Shown here: positions 45,501 through 56,761 of the stretch, in pieces | Numbering within the stretch: the stretch's first letter is position 1 | Layout: the number at the start of each line of letters is the position of its first letter | Origin: Pachyseris speciosa | Taxonomy: Eukaryota > Cnidaria > Anthozoa > Scleractinia > Pachyseridae | Reading direction: 5' to 3' | Length of the DNA stretch: 64,000 nt | NCBI GenBank assembly: GCA_016490735.1 | Contig: JAEMWC010000039.1 | Coordinates: forward strand, 778,501-842,500 | Notes under the pieces: generated by a model | Told to the model about the DNA's origin: nothing | Database searches by the model: none | Seen by the model: the letters and a program-made list of their open reading frames with translations, nothing else | Made by a program: the position numbers and the translations under genes

Positions 45501-46833
45501 TTCTTTAACTAATAATATAATTGGTATGTGCTTTGATTAGCGCTAACAATATTTTTGCCAATTTTATCGGGTAAGTCGACGATAAGTTGAATGCTCTTGT
45601 TTTCCAGATACGTTTGCGACAAATCAAATGTCTGTTAGCAACAACAAATGGTAACCATTGTTTACTGTATTTGTCTTCAGTTCCCAATTTTGCATAAATT
45701 TAGTTCGTGAAATACAAAAATTGTGCCGATGATTTGACATGTAAGTGCTCAAGGTTATACAATCCACTTCGAAAGACCGTCCCCTAAAGTCATTTTATTG
45801 CACATATCTTTGTAAGGTCTTTGTAATCCAGTAGACTTCGTCCGCGTCATAAGGCTTGCTGAATCTGAGTAGTGATTGGAAACCTCGCACGTGTTGGGAT
45901 TATCGTTCGAGGGATAGAAAACGCCGTGACAATTCTATATTTAGAGTCCCCATGTTAGAGGTGAAAAAACTAATATTAGCACATATCTTAATTAGATGTC
46001 TCATCCGGCAACTCTCAAAAGAGATTTACCTTCTTTCCTTGTACGAAAACAAACATGCATAGTGCGAAACCAAAAGCAAGCCATTCTTCAATTTTCAAAC
46101 AGATAGTTTTCGAGAGTCAGAAAGCCTAACTCTGCATCAAAATTTGCCCCGAGTAAATGCTCTGAGCGCATGTTCTTCGCATGACGTTCTTTGGTTTAGT
46201 GAAACATTGGTACAGTTGAATCCCGCTGATATATTAATTCAAACGCTCAAGCGAATCAACAGTTAGCCTGTTCCAGCTAGCAGGCGCTCAGATTGAATAT
46301 ATGTTAGAGAAATTTCTTCCTTTCGCGGCCTATAACTAATTTAAGGTCTACAACTTCCTAACAACTTCCTTCAACATCTGCTCCACCACAATACCTGATC
46401 CATTGCGCTTGCGCATGAATGAGCTGAAAAACGAACACAAAAACAAACGAAAGGAAAAAACTGAAAAGGCTAAAAGTTAAAAGGACGGTAATAGCCAATG
46501 ACTTGAGACACACTGAAGGAAACAAAAAGCTATTTGAGCAAATTAGTTTATTTCCTGTATGTATTATTGAATTATTATGTTAAATTAACAGCCAACGCAA
46601 AAAAATTCCCATTTTGCGTCATTCGATCAACAAAGAGGGGTATAAAGATTATTATTAACAATATAATGTTGAGTTAAACCCTTAACAGCTCTGCTGAAAA
46701 GCATCTCTTGTCAATATAAAAAAAGGTTTCAAATTGTAATCACCTAAATTAAGGGCCAGTGCAATTTAAAGAACTGTCAAAATCTGTTAATCACGCACTG
46801 TGCTAAGTTGTGCGACTTTTTTATTTTTATATA
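45501..46833. other. Gene-free stretch
   Basis: No recognisable gene; 45745-45850 is the partner of the repeat at 35725-35845. Confidence 0.5.
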
Positions 46834-46894
46834 ATAACTAAGTGAAGCACGATCGTCCGGGTGAGTGTAGTCCTGAGAAGGACTGTTTGTGGTG

Positions 46895-46938
46895 ACATTG
46901 ACTGACGTTTCGACAACCTGAGCGGAAGTCATCATCAG
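46895..46938 (-). ncRNA. Hammerhead-like motif, left arm of the mini-PLE
   Basis: Complement of the motif at 47518-47562; the two face each other in the inverted repeats. Confidence 0.3.
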
Positions 46939-46976
46939 AGTCAAGTGATTGGAGTAACGTCAGGAGATGGTACAAA

Positions 46977-47318
46977 AAGGGAGCAGTTTACAAGATCGAA
47001 TGCTGCGACTGTCAGGCCACTTATCTCGGTGAGACTGGCAGAAATTTGAACGTAAGACTGACTGAACACAAACGAGCGACGAGAAATGGTGACATCAACA
47101 ATAACATTGCTGAGCACCATTTACTGACAAACCACACAATCGACTGGGACTCTGCTAAATGCATTACCTACTGTACTAACTACCACCAACGGATCGCACT
47201 GGAAAGTTGGTTTACTAACTTAGAACAGACACCACTGAACCGTTGTCAACAGCTTCCCGCACCTTACAAACGACTTTTTGACGATATCAACAACAGACAA
47301 ACAATAGACACAGACTAA
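46977..47318 (+). CDS. GIY-YIG endonuclease domain of the mini-PLE
   Basis: The frame reads KKGAVYKIECCDCQATYLG, ETGRNLNVRLTEHKRATRNG, then NIAEHHLLTNHTIDWDSAKC, and ends RLFDDINNRQTID before a stop at 47318. The GIY-YIG signature is VYKI...ATYLGETGR, with the conserved arginine and the LTEH segment. It is open for about 114 codons with no in-frame stop, but no clear ATG precedes the domain (first ATG-like start at about 47046). It may be the last part of a longer ancestral PLE protein. Confidence 0.7.
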   Translation, partial: KGAVYKIECCDCQATYLGETGRNLNVRLTEHKRATRNGDINNNIAEHHLLTNHTIDWDSAKCITYCTNYHQRIALESWFTNLEQTPLNRCQQLPAPYKRLFDDINNRQTIDTD

Positions 47319-47517
47319 TTTGACTAACAATACGCCTACGAACATTTGACTAACAAAAGACGGATCGAAACGCACCAACCACGGTTTACAGTCTTCACAG
47401 CCAATAACATCACGGCTTAACTGACAGACAACCAATAACATCACGACTTCGTTGACCAATCACATCAACGACCAGAGTACTTATACCATCTCCTGACGTT
47501 ACTCCAATCACTTGACT

Positions 47518-47562
47518 CTGATGATGACTTCCGCTCAGGTTGTCGAAACGTCAGTCAATGTC
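47518..47562 (+). ncRNA. Hammerhead-like motif, right arm of the mini-PLE
   Basis: CTGATGATGAC, a loop, GTTGTC, then GAAACGTC. GATGAC and GTTGTC can form six pairs (two G-U). The CTGATGA and GAAA boxes match the hammerhead core, but the best stem II overlaps the CTGATGA box, so folding is uncertain. A two-pair stem III (AC/GT) with the loop GTCAGTCAAT is possible. Confidence 0.35.
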
Positions 47563-47623
47563 ACCACAAACAGTCCTTCTCAGGACTACACTCACCCGGA
47601 CGATCGTGCTTCACTTAGTTATG

Positions 47624-48561
47624 ATATGACTCCTGGGTTCAAACCATTTACGATTTTATTTTTATATAGTTCGCTAAACAAAACTGCGCATTGTATGAGG
47701 TCCCGGAATTTCTAATATATTGTATATTCTACTGAATTAGGCCAATCAGACATTCGAGAGTCTTCAGACTTCGTGTCTTTTCGTTCAATTTTCCGGCCGT
47801 CAAAACATTCAAGTTTGCCACGTTTGGCTGTGCTCACGCGTCGCTGCCATGGAAACTAAATGGATACTCCTTCGAAGTCAAATTGGGTTATTTCTCGCTC
47901 TCGACCAATCAGAATTGAGCTAGTTTGTTGAGCGTACTATAAACAATAAAATAATGTTGATTGAGCTAGCTTTGCTGTAACGCAACTTTTGACAGCATAA
48001 AAACAACGATCAACGCTGTGCAACTGCTTTCAATAAAATTAAATATTCATTCAATAAATAAATAAAATAGCAATGGCAAATAATACATAATAATTCAAAT
48101 GAATGAAAAAATGAAAAAAAAATTGCTGTGAATAAATTAAGAAGACGAACTAGATATGAAATAATGAGATGGCTGGAGGTGGGATTGCAACAGGTCGAAT
48201 TAAAAAAAAAACCAACACGCCTTCACCCGATGTTGTTTACAATATTTGTACTTGCCGATGCATGTAAAAGTCACTCATAAATTGTAATATTTTAACGCGA
48301 TGTTAAGCAGACAATGCCATACGACACATTTGCCCAGCTGTTTAAAAGAACGGGTTGTTAAACAAGCTTATCTTGGTTATCAAAGCGTCGCATCCCAAAC
48401 ACGCCCAGTTTCGCCAAATACCTCGGAATTGGCGTTAGCAACTTAACAAAACTGATCGTTGTAAGGCTAAAAAAACAGCTGATTTGCATTTACAAGTAAC
48501 AACTCTAGAATCCCTCTTTTTATGCAACATCATATACATACATGGCACTGTACGTTAATAA
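47624..48561. other. Gene-free stretch between the mini-PLE and paralog 2
   Basis: No recognisable gene; AT-rich with AATA-type low complexity near 48050. Confidence 0.5.
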
Positions 48562-51500
48562 TTACTCTCCTTGGACCCAGACAAAGGCGACGGCCAGAGT
48601 CTTTTGCGTCCAGAACCAAACATTTCTGTTTTTGCATTTCCTCGGTTTCCTGGTCAACAGCTGGTGGGTATAAAACACGGGCTTGCAGTTGACATGGCAA
48701 CCTTTACATATGGCCTTACTGAGAAATGGCGGTACTGTGTGTGGAAAGTTTCTCGCTTCAAACTTGTAAGGACACCTTAGGGTGTGTTTCTTGGCTGAGA
48801 CAAATGACTTCGTATCTCTTGTGCTTCTTCTGGGTTGCCTGGGTCCTAATTTTACTTGTTGTAACGTAGGTGGATTAGACGCTGGCACAATTAAGTATTG
48901 ATTCTGATGAATGAGTCGGAGAATGTCGTCGGCGGATGCGTTTCTTTGAGATGGTGTGCCTACTCGAAGGCATTTGGCTAACTGATCGTTTAGGCTTTGG
49001 CTCTGGGATAAACTCGGTTCGATGAGGAATAGCATCCCAATTGTTACAACCTGTTGAATGGGGGAATAAAAGAGGAATTTGTTTTAGCTGAATATAAAGG
49101 GTGGGACTGAGATTATCGTCGTAAAAACGTTATTTGAATGTCGGATCTTGAAGCGTAACTTGCACACCTGCACCGCTATTTTGGGGGGCGGATGTAGGGG
49201 GTGCTGGGGCTGGTGGTGGGGGGATATGCCGACCTAATCGGTGGCCTTTGAGGCATGGACTCTGTATTGGGCGGCAGTGCTGCACTGGCGCGGGGAAATC
49301 ATCATGGATTCCCGACAGTGGCCATGTTTTTCGAGATGAATGTTTTATTATCCTTGAGCATCTCTTGCCTTGAGTTAAGTATGTATGTATCGGATTTATT
49401 AGTTTGAAGCTTCATAGCATTTCCGCTATGTTTGTCAGTGATAGCAAAAGTTATCCAGAAAGCTAAAATTATTATAACCCAAACCAATTTTTCAAGCCAA
49501 TAATGTATTTTTACCGTACCACTGGCCACCTGACGCGGTCACTGGTAAATTTTTCTTGTCGAGTGCCTTTATTTAAACCCTGCTGCGTGAAAAAGTTCGA
49601 ACAAGGAAACAAAGTAAACAAGGAAAGGTTGCGTTTGCATTCTGTGTAAGGATAACGAAGATCTCAGAACCCTTGCCGCTCGACATTTTGAGATAAAAGA
49701 GAAAATGCGAACGCGAAATTTGTTGGTTGTTTTTGCAGAAAGATTTGTTAAAGCCAAACGATGTTCACAGTTAAATTCCATCTGTGTCTGATTAGCGAAT
49801 TTAACCTAGTATAAGTCACCATAGCGGAACTGTTCACCGACAAACAGGTTGCAGTTGCTTGTTTGTTCACTATTTTATAGTTTGTTTTATTTGAAAGCAA
49901 CCTTTCCGTAGATTAATATTCCAGATCGGTGGGCTTTAAATTGGAAATTGCGGTTTGAATGCTATAATTTATGTCGGGAGAAATAATCGGCTAGGCAAAC
50001 TATGAAAGCAAAGAGGGTCCTATGCCTCGGTCTGATTATATCGTTTAGTATGAACGTCATAAGCCAGCATATGAACGCTTGAAGCTTATCTAAACATTTA
50101 ATAAAATCGCCAATCGACACTTCAATTCCCCTATTCTCGCTTTCATTTCTTCGTTGTATTTCAGAGAAGCTGGCAGAAAGCAAGTTTTAATTAAAATTAG
50201 ACATCAGCCATCCGAGACTTGCGTTAGCAATAACAATTATGGCAGAAAGATTAAAAAAGACCAAAAATAACTACTACTGCGTTGCTGACGAAAGCACCAT
50301 AGGCTCTTGAAGCAACCGACAGACATGCAATTGAAAAAGCGCGAAAATCATTTGAGCACGCTGCCATGCGTTTTACCTCTAAACGTAATTTATTTTAGCA
50401 ATCTCAGCAGGTGCTGCTATTTCTAGATGATTTTTCTATATTTTACTGCACTGACTAAGCGAGATAATCATTAGCATATACTACATATGTGAATAGTGCT
50501 TTTCGCGCGCTCTGATTGCTCAATTCGGAGGTGATTAGCAAAGTACTATTCACCTCCACTTCGGTGAATAATTGTTGAATATCACGGATGCAAATTATTT
50601 GTTACAAGCCGTCAGGAAGCCAGTCTAAAATTAGACAACATTTATCCAAGACTTGATAATTATGGCTGAATGACAAAAAGACCAAAATTAAACTCTACTG
50701 TGTTGCTGTCAAATGCACAAAACCCGCAGACTGCAAAAAGAAAAATGGCAGGAAAATCAAACTAAAAAACTAAAAATAAATAAATAAATAAATAAGTGAG
50801 CGTTTGGCTGGTTTTACCTCAAGAATAACTCAAAAAGTACCACTATTTTTTCGATTATTTTTCTACATTTTACTGCACTGAGCAAGCTTATTATGGTGTA
50901 AAGTAGCCAAAATGCCGAAGAAAGTGATTTTTAGTTTATCCGATCGAGTTAAACATGTGTAATAAAAACTAAACAGAGGAAAAAAAGTGATGCACGTTCT
51001 TGATTTATAGCAAGCTTAAAGTCTGGGACTTGAGCGACGATTATTGCAAAACAATTGAAGAGAACAAAAATAAATACTATTGAAAAAGATTGGAAAATAA
51101 TATGATCACGTAGCTATGTTTACCTCAAAACGTAATTTAATTTTATTATAAAAGCAAGTTACGCAACCCAGCAGAGGTACATCTCTGTGTAGATGATTTT
51201 CAATATTTTACTGCACTGAGTGACAAACTGACAGAAAGCCAGTTTAAAGTTAAACAAAAACCATCAAGACTTGGGTTGATAGTTATGGCTGAACCATATA
51301 AAGACCAAAACTGAATAAACCTTAGCATATTGTTGACGAGGGCAAAACAGACGAGAGAATAAACTGAAGGTCAAAAATGAAAAATGGCGGGAAAATTACA
51401 GAAGTGCCTGCCTAGTTATACACAGTGGAATAAAACATGTTGAATACAAGTTAAATTAAGGAGAAAAAGAAAACGATGCACGTTCTTGAATAAAAAGCTT

Positions 51501-52377
51501 AGTCGCGGACATAAACTGATAATTACTGCAGCATGATTAAAAAGACCAAAAATAAATACACTCTGTATCTGACGAAAGCACAATAGAGGTGCCAAAAAAC
51601 AGGCAGACACCAAAGTGAAAAATGGCGGGAAAATTGTGTGAGCACGTGTCTATTTTTAACTGAAAACCGGTAATTATTTTTTAATCTTAAAAATTACGCA
51701 GTTCAGCAGATTCCATTATACTAAGATGATTTTCAATATTTCACTGCATTAAGCAAGACTACTACGTCTTCAAATTACCCAAAATATCAATGAAGCTATT
51801 GATTTTAGATGACCGAATAATACATTTCTAATACAATTTAAGGCGATGCACATTCTTAGATGCAAATTTAACTCGCTACGAGTATTTTCCGCTTAATCGA
51901 AGAACGCAATATATCAAAGCGAAAAAAACAAAATCTATACAGAAGCACAAAAATAAGTACTAAAAACCCTGAATGGTAAGAATTTGTAATGTTCTAAGCA
52001 GATTCCTGCTTCTCCCTAGATCTTAAAAGAAAATTGACATTCTTGATGCTTGGCGCCATTATGGCTGATGTTCCAATAACCCGGAAAATTTAAAACTTAT
52101 ATGTGAGCATTAACCGTGATAACAAGTGAGAACGAAGGCACTTGGATTTGGTAAAATACCGATCAATTTCAACGGCTCAACTATGTTTTTAGGAGTCTCT
52201 GGTTGCATGTTGGACATTTGAGACAAAACAACGAAACACAAAAACAGACCAAAGATAAAGAAAGAGAAGGTTAGGAAATGCTATTTCTAAAGGCGTGCAT
52301 TTTAAAAAGAATTAATTCAACTAAAACAGGACTCGTTTTCGAAACACACAACCTACCAGATAAAACGCTCTCAACAT
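48562..52377 (-). CDS. Secreted IL-17-like cytokine, two exons (paralog 2)
   Basis: Exon 1 is 52377-52357 on the minus strand, seven codons (MLRAFYL), then donor GTAGGT. Exon 2 is 49050-48562, after the acceptor CCCCATTCAACAG. The intron (3306 bp) is phase 0, exactly as in paralog 1. The joined protein has 169 residues. MLRAFYL plus VVTIGMLFLIEPSLS gives a clean signal peptide. A sequon N-A-S (44-46) is followed by SADDILRLIHQNQYLIVP and ASNP; RR at 81-82 is dibasic. The core from C100 reads CPYKFEARNFPHTVPPFLS, AICKGC, NCKPVFYTHQLL, KC and VWFWTQKTLAVAFVWVQGE. Cysteines 34, 100, 122, 125, 129 and 146 align one to one with paralog 1. The IL-17 C-terminal V-x-C-x-C-V reads V-A-F-V-W-V. Convergent with paralog 1, 5.2 kb between stop codons. 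The long intron is filled with a diverged tandem array. Confidence 0.75.
49302..49529 (-). CDS. Membrane-segment ORF or exon inside the paralog-2 intron
   Basis: The minus frame reads ASGTVKIHYWLEKLVWVIII, then LAFWITFAITDKHSG and a hydrophilic tail with two sequons. It has one strong transmembrane segment preceded by HYWLEKLVW. An acceptor-like GACCGCGTCAG precedes it at about 49533. The layout (short T-V-x-x-H segment, then W-x-I-I-I-L) faintly resembles the first transmembrane region of DEG/ENaC channels, but the match is too short to assign. It could be a nested gene fragment or chance. No downstream exon found. Confidence 0.25.
   Translation of the reverse strand: MASGTVKIHYWLEKLVWVIIILAFWITFAITDKHSGNAMKLQTNKSDTYILNSRQEMLKDNKTFISKNMATVGNP
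50160..51760. repeat. Diverged tandem array in the paralog-2 intron
   Basis: At least four copies of a 270-500-bp unit end in GATGATTTT(C/T)...ATTTTACTGCACTGA (near 50450, 50875, 51215 and 51745). They share AATTATGGCTGAA, AAAAAGACCAAAA, GTTGCTGACGAAAG and AAAATGGCGGGAAAAT. Copies are strongly diverged and differ in length, so the array is old. No coding frame is conserved. Confidence 0.7.
50485..50590. mobile_element. Short deletion derivative of the 56.1-kb element
   Basis: Contains CGCGCGCTCTGATTGCT, GGAGGTGATTAGCAAAGTA and CTCCACTTCGGTGAATAATT. These words occur at the two ends of the 56100-56761 element, here joined without its interior. Confidence 0.6.
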
Positions 52378-54360
52378 TGTTCTGCTGTTGGATCAACTTC
52401 TTGCTTGTTCCTTTGGGCCCGTTAGGTTGAAATAAGGCCAAGCTCAATTTTTTTTTTTTTATTAAGCAGCCGTGATATTGGCATTAACAAGGGGAGGGGG
52501 AATTTTTTAAATGACTTTCAAGTTTAACCTTAAGCTTGCTAAGCATTTTTTCAGATACTGCAATGATAGCAACAATGAATTCAATTATCATAATTATTAT
52601 AGTTGCCATAAATTAATGAGTGTTCGTTGTGAGATCATTGACATGCAAGCAGTATTTAAGGGCTTCAAGTGGTTATTTAAGTGTTATTAGAAAGTCGGTT
52701 ACAATAACGCATGGTTACCAGGGGTTTTCCCTGACGGAAAGAATTGACGTTCAAACTTTTTTAGCTGAAATCGTCGAGCTAAATTTGGATACAAACTTTA
52801 ACTACTAATCGAATTCGTTCGTAGGAAAACGTTAAAAATTAAAGCTTAGAGCAAAAATTTGAAGAATGTATTCATAGACCACCACGAAGGTTTTTGTTCA
52901 TCAGTCAAAGAGTGAGAACCGTATTAGTTTGAGTAGGACGTCACCGAATGTTAACTATTGTCAGAACCACCTTTCAGTTAAATGAATTCTATTCGAATTC
53001 GAGGTGGTTTTTTTTTTTAAGATGGTACAGTAGCCTACATGTTTTTAGCAAAATCCACCTTTCTAACTGAGGTACTTTGGTAGGAATTAGAATAGGACCA
53101 GAAGGACAAAAGACACTAGTACAGCGGAGAAAATAACGTTGTAACATTCTGTAATTATTTCAAACTATTGCTTATCCTGACTAACCTTGCCAGTTTCAAA
53201 AGAGTCCCCTCACAGACGTCAGAATACAGGCATGCGTTTATGACGTAATGACAGTTTGTCGCATTTTGAAACTGCTTAGAAAGCAGTAGTAGACATTCCA
53301 TAAAATCCGGTTTTAAGAACCAGTTTTGTACGACCATTTCGTTTAATGGGAGCGAAAATAACTTTTTATTAAAAGAACGTGATTTCGTTGAGTTTTATTT
53401 GCCTAGGTGTATTCTGCTTCATATGTAGGAACCAGCAGTATACGCAGCGAGTCAAGACCTGATATATATTTAACCGTTTCTTTAGGGTTTGACAGCAATG
53501 TTCTAATTGGTTTGTTTTGTTAACGAAGAGGTGATTAACAAAGACGAAAGTGGTTAACGAAACTTGCATCTGAAGATGAAAAGAATGAAGAGGCTTGAAT
53601 TTTTAAAAGTTTTCTTTTTGTGCAGCCAAAAGTGACTGACGTAACTGATGACAAGATGAATTAAGACAGAATTTCTTAAGGTAGCAAAATTTATAAAAAT
53701 AAATAAATAAATAAATAATAAATAAACTTGTCGAGAGGCTTTTGATAAAGAGCAAGGCCTAAAGTGATTAATAGCAAAAATATTTATGAAAAGTATGTCT
53801 CCACTAAAACACGGTTTCTAGACGCTTTCAGACATTTCATATTGGAACTTTGACAGATCTCGGAAGAGCACACATTGTTAATTCACTTTTACCAAGTGAA
53901 CTTTGAGCGTTCTTTGAGTGCTTCATTTTGTCGTTGATACGCTCACATTGTAAAGAACAATGAGCTTCAAGTAAGAGCACAACTTACTTAAGTTCAATCA
54001 CATGAGAAATATCAGATCTAATTCAGTCAGTTTCATCAGCACTCGTTTCGTTTCGAGAGCCTATTTACGCTTTCTTCGTATACTACACGTATGTGTTATC
54101 TAAAGGAGAAACACATCTACACCGAGTCATCGTAGGCTTCAGAAGGTCATCGAGACCAATATTGATGATCATTGAATGGTACGGAATTCAACATTATTTT
54201 AATTTTTCGCCGTTCAGCTACTGTAATAATCTATAGATTTCCTTCGAAGAGAACGGTAAAACTAAATATCTTTTTACTCATACTATAGCTTTCCCAGCCA
54301 TTGATTTAGATTACTGTAATCAATTCAGTAAGTTTAAGTTTATAGGGGTATTATAGATGC
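52378..54360. other. Gene-free stretch upstream of paralog 2
   Basis: 5' flank of paralog 2, then AT-rich sequence with an (AAAT)n tract near 53700. No gene recognised. Confidence 0.5.
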
Positions 54361-54373
54361 AGCACTACAGAAC

Positions 54374-54667
54374 TTGAAAATGTCGATCTTACGTATTCGA
54401 CTGACTTCGATGATCATACTAGTGTTTGCTAATTTAGGACGCAATAAGCGTTTGCTCCTTCAAGCTGAATTGATATATAGTTTAAGGGCCCATTATCACC
54501 ATGAGTGGAAACGACGAAGTAATCTAAAGGCTAGAAATCTTGGACACGCATGCGCAGTTTACGCGGTCAGATTAAGCAAAAGCGAGTCAAATAACGCCTC
54601 AGGACTTGGAGACTTTACTGAGAAAACAGATTTAAAATCCCGCTTACCTCCTTACTCCAGTCCATAG
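54374..54667 (+). CDS. Unrecognised small ORF with possible signal peptide
   Basis: 97 residues. MKMSILRIRLTSMIILVFAN resembles a signal peptide, followed by a basic stretch (GRNKRLL, HEWKRRSNLKARN) and no cysteine pattern. No family recognised; could be a first exon or chance. Confidence 0.2.
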   Translation: MKMSILRIRLTSMIILVFANLGRNKRLLLQAELIYSLRAHYHHEWKRRSNLKARNLGHACAVYAVRLSKSESNNASGLGDFTEKTDLKSRLPPYSSP

Positions 54668-55883
54668 CCCTAAATGTTCACCGACTGTGTTTTGGTACAA
54701 TCCGAGACCCAAAATATTCTTAGAAAATTGTCGGCTTCCATGTCGTAATCGTTGCGTTTTTCAAGTATAATCTGATACAGATGATGTATAGAGTAACAGT
54801 ATGGCGGCAGTGCGAGAACAACATCACCAGCTCTAAAACCTTTGGAGTGTAACAACTTTCTTCACTGCGATTATTAAACCGTTGAAGCCACACTTAAAGA
54901 CGCAGTGAGTCACATTTCTCAGGACTTTATATCCATTGCGTTTTTAGGTCTTGTTTCGCTGAAATTTTCATCTAACAATGCAGCGAAATCCACCAGCAAA
55001 GTAGTACACTTAATCAGCCATGTTGATTTTCAATTGTGTTCTCCCTGGGTAGCCTGGCTTTCTAGCTTCCAGTCTCTTTTGAAATCTATTCGCCCCCAAA
55101 AATTAAATAAATGAGGGGGCTGAGACCGGTCTTTTCGCATCCCGATCCAAAACCGCGGCGCGAAAATCAAATTAAAGGATCAGGACTGGACAGAAGTCCT
55201 ATTTAAATCAGAAATACTATTTAAATCGGCGAAAACCGATCGATCTCTTCCCTCGAGTACGCATTGCTCGAGTTGACGCCATGTTGCTGAGATGTCACTC
55301 TTTATTGCGTGTTTCTTCCCAGCCAATGGCGTGCAAGAGTTAAACTTTTGTGAGTAGCAGGTCATTTCCAATCTTAGCATCTCCCACTGATGTCCGAGAT
55401 TTCTAGCCATGTTTGAGTTTGCTTCAAGTCTATTTTTCGACAGTGTCAAATCGTTAAGACTTCGGAATCATACTATTTAGCAAATTGTAATCACAAAAAA
55501 GAGGGTTTTTAGCGGAATACTCAGTGCTTAAAAATTGATATTGTTTCATTGTATTTCAGTGGTGATTGGCTTCCTATTGAACATTTACCAGTTTGACGTT
55601 GGAAAAAAGACAAACACTTATGATCAAAGTGGCGCGAATTTTAAGATTCAATATAAGTTGGCCTTAAAAAGTGTCTACAAACTAACGTCATATGGCAACC
55701 GTACACAACACAACTAATGATAAACAACACCACAGGAAATTAATTGGCAGTACCTTTCATTGAATACATACTGTTTACCCTCAAATAGTAATATCAAATT
55801 TCCTTGCAATGTGCAACGCATCGATAGGCAAAACACTGCAGAAGTGTAAAGCAAATTAACATCACTTTACTTGAAAACCAACA
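54668..55883. other. Gene-free stretch
   Basis: The minus frame 55449-55180 (89 residues) looks protein-like in composition but I cannot name it. No splice pattern assigned. Confidence 0.35.
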
Positions 55884-56099
55884 CCTCTTTGATACTGCTA
55901 TAAGGTCCTGCATTCAACACTTTAATAAATTGCTGATCTTTACCACCTATTAACATTTATTAGAAAACAATGTTTCCACCTCATGTTATCTGAGAGCTAA
56001 AATTGACCGCGTCATTTTGCCATTAAACTCAAAATACAAGAATTTGCTTGAGTAATATCAAGTCCAGTCACCTTAGCGGCAGGCAAGGATGTTAGATGT

Positions 56100-56761
56100 T
56101 AGTACATACTAAAACAGTGGATAGCGTTGAAGGCGCGCGCTCTGATTAGCTAGTCAAACTCCGAATATCCTTTGCTATTTACCTCCGGGCAACTCGCGAG
56201 TTTCGTGCTTCCTCGTGTGAATTTCGAAAAAATGGCATCCCGCTTTGCATCCGTGACAAGCGAAGAAATCATCCAAATTAACGACGAAGCAGTCCCTGAA
56301 AACACAAAGAAAGCGACTAACTTTGGTTTGTTCGTGTTTAAAGGTAATGGCTTATGTTTTTAACCCAGAATTTATCAATAAAAACCAATGAGAAAGGTTT
56401 TGTTTACAAATACAAATTAATCTTGCGTAACCTGACTTGTTCACTTGAAAACCAAAGTTGTATGATATTTTTTACAGAATGGTTTCAAATATAGAGAAAG
56501 TTTGCAACTCCATTTGAAGAAATGTCGCCACCAGAGCTAAACAAATGTCTTCAGAAATTATATCTGTCAGCGAGAAAACGGGCAGCTTTTATTTCAGTCC
56601 TTTGCGCGCGGGAAAATATTTGCTGGAATATATTGCTGGAATATATGAATTAAAATCAATTTTTTCGTGGAGTAAATTATGTCACTGTTTTAGTATATAC
56701 TAAAACAACTATTCACCGAAGTTGAGGTGGCCAGCTCCACTTCGGTGAATAGTTGCGAAAT
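56100..56761 (+). mobile_element. Element inserted in duplication copy 1, absent from copy 2
   Basis: Copy 2 runs straight through at 59166 (GATGATATTATTGAGTGAAG), while copy 1 is interrupted between GATGTTAG and ATTAATGAGTGAAGG. The insert begins ACTAAAACAGTGGATAGCG and ends after TTTTAGTATATACTAAAAC and a GTTGAGGTGG / CTCCACTTCGGTGAATAG hairpin. It carries the Crypton-like exons. Confidence 0.7.
56232..56600 (+). pseudogene. Crypton-like (QRICH1/DUF3504-type) N-terminal exons, broken
   Basis: Exon 1 from ATG 56232 reads MASRFASVTSEEIIQINDEA, then VPENTKKATNFGLFVFK, to 56343. A donor GTAATG and an acceptor TTTTTTACAG give a phase-1 intron, 56344-56477. Exon 2 from 56478 reads EWFQI, a stop, RKFATPFEEMSPPELNKCLQ, then KLYLSARKR. 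Blocks of the form NTKKAT...F..W and F-E-E-M-x-P-x-E-L-N match the N-terminal domain seen in Crypton tyrosine-recombinase elements and the QRICH1-like family. The catalytic recombinase domain is absent. Confidence 0.65.

Larger units (their letters stand above)
46834..47623 (+). mobile_element. Mini Penelope-like element: GIY-YIG ORF inside 140-bp inverted repeats
   Basis: Arm 1 (46834-46973) runs from ATAACTAAGTGAAGCACG to GTCAGGAGATGGTA. Arm 2 (47484-47623) is its near-perfect inverse, TACCATCTCCTGACG to CGTGCTTCACTTAGTTAT. Between them lies only a GIY-YIG frame and about 170 non-coding bases. No reverse transcriptase is present. Each arm carries a hammerhead-like motif. Inverted terminal repeats and GIY-YIG are both known from Penelope-like elements; a 790-bp unit containing only the nuclease is unusual. 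Confidence 0.8.

Noticed and set aside
48571..48780. Plus-strand open frame opposite the IL-17-like exon
   Set aside because: It is the antisense shadow of the paralog-2 exon.
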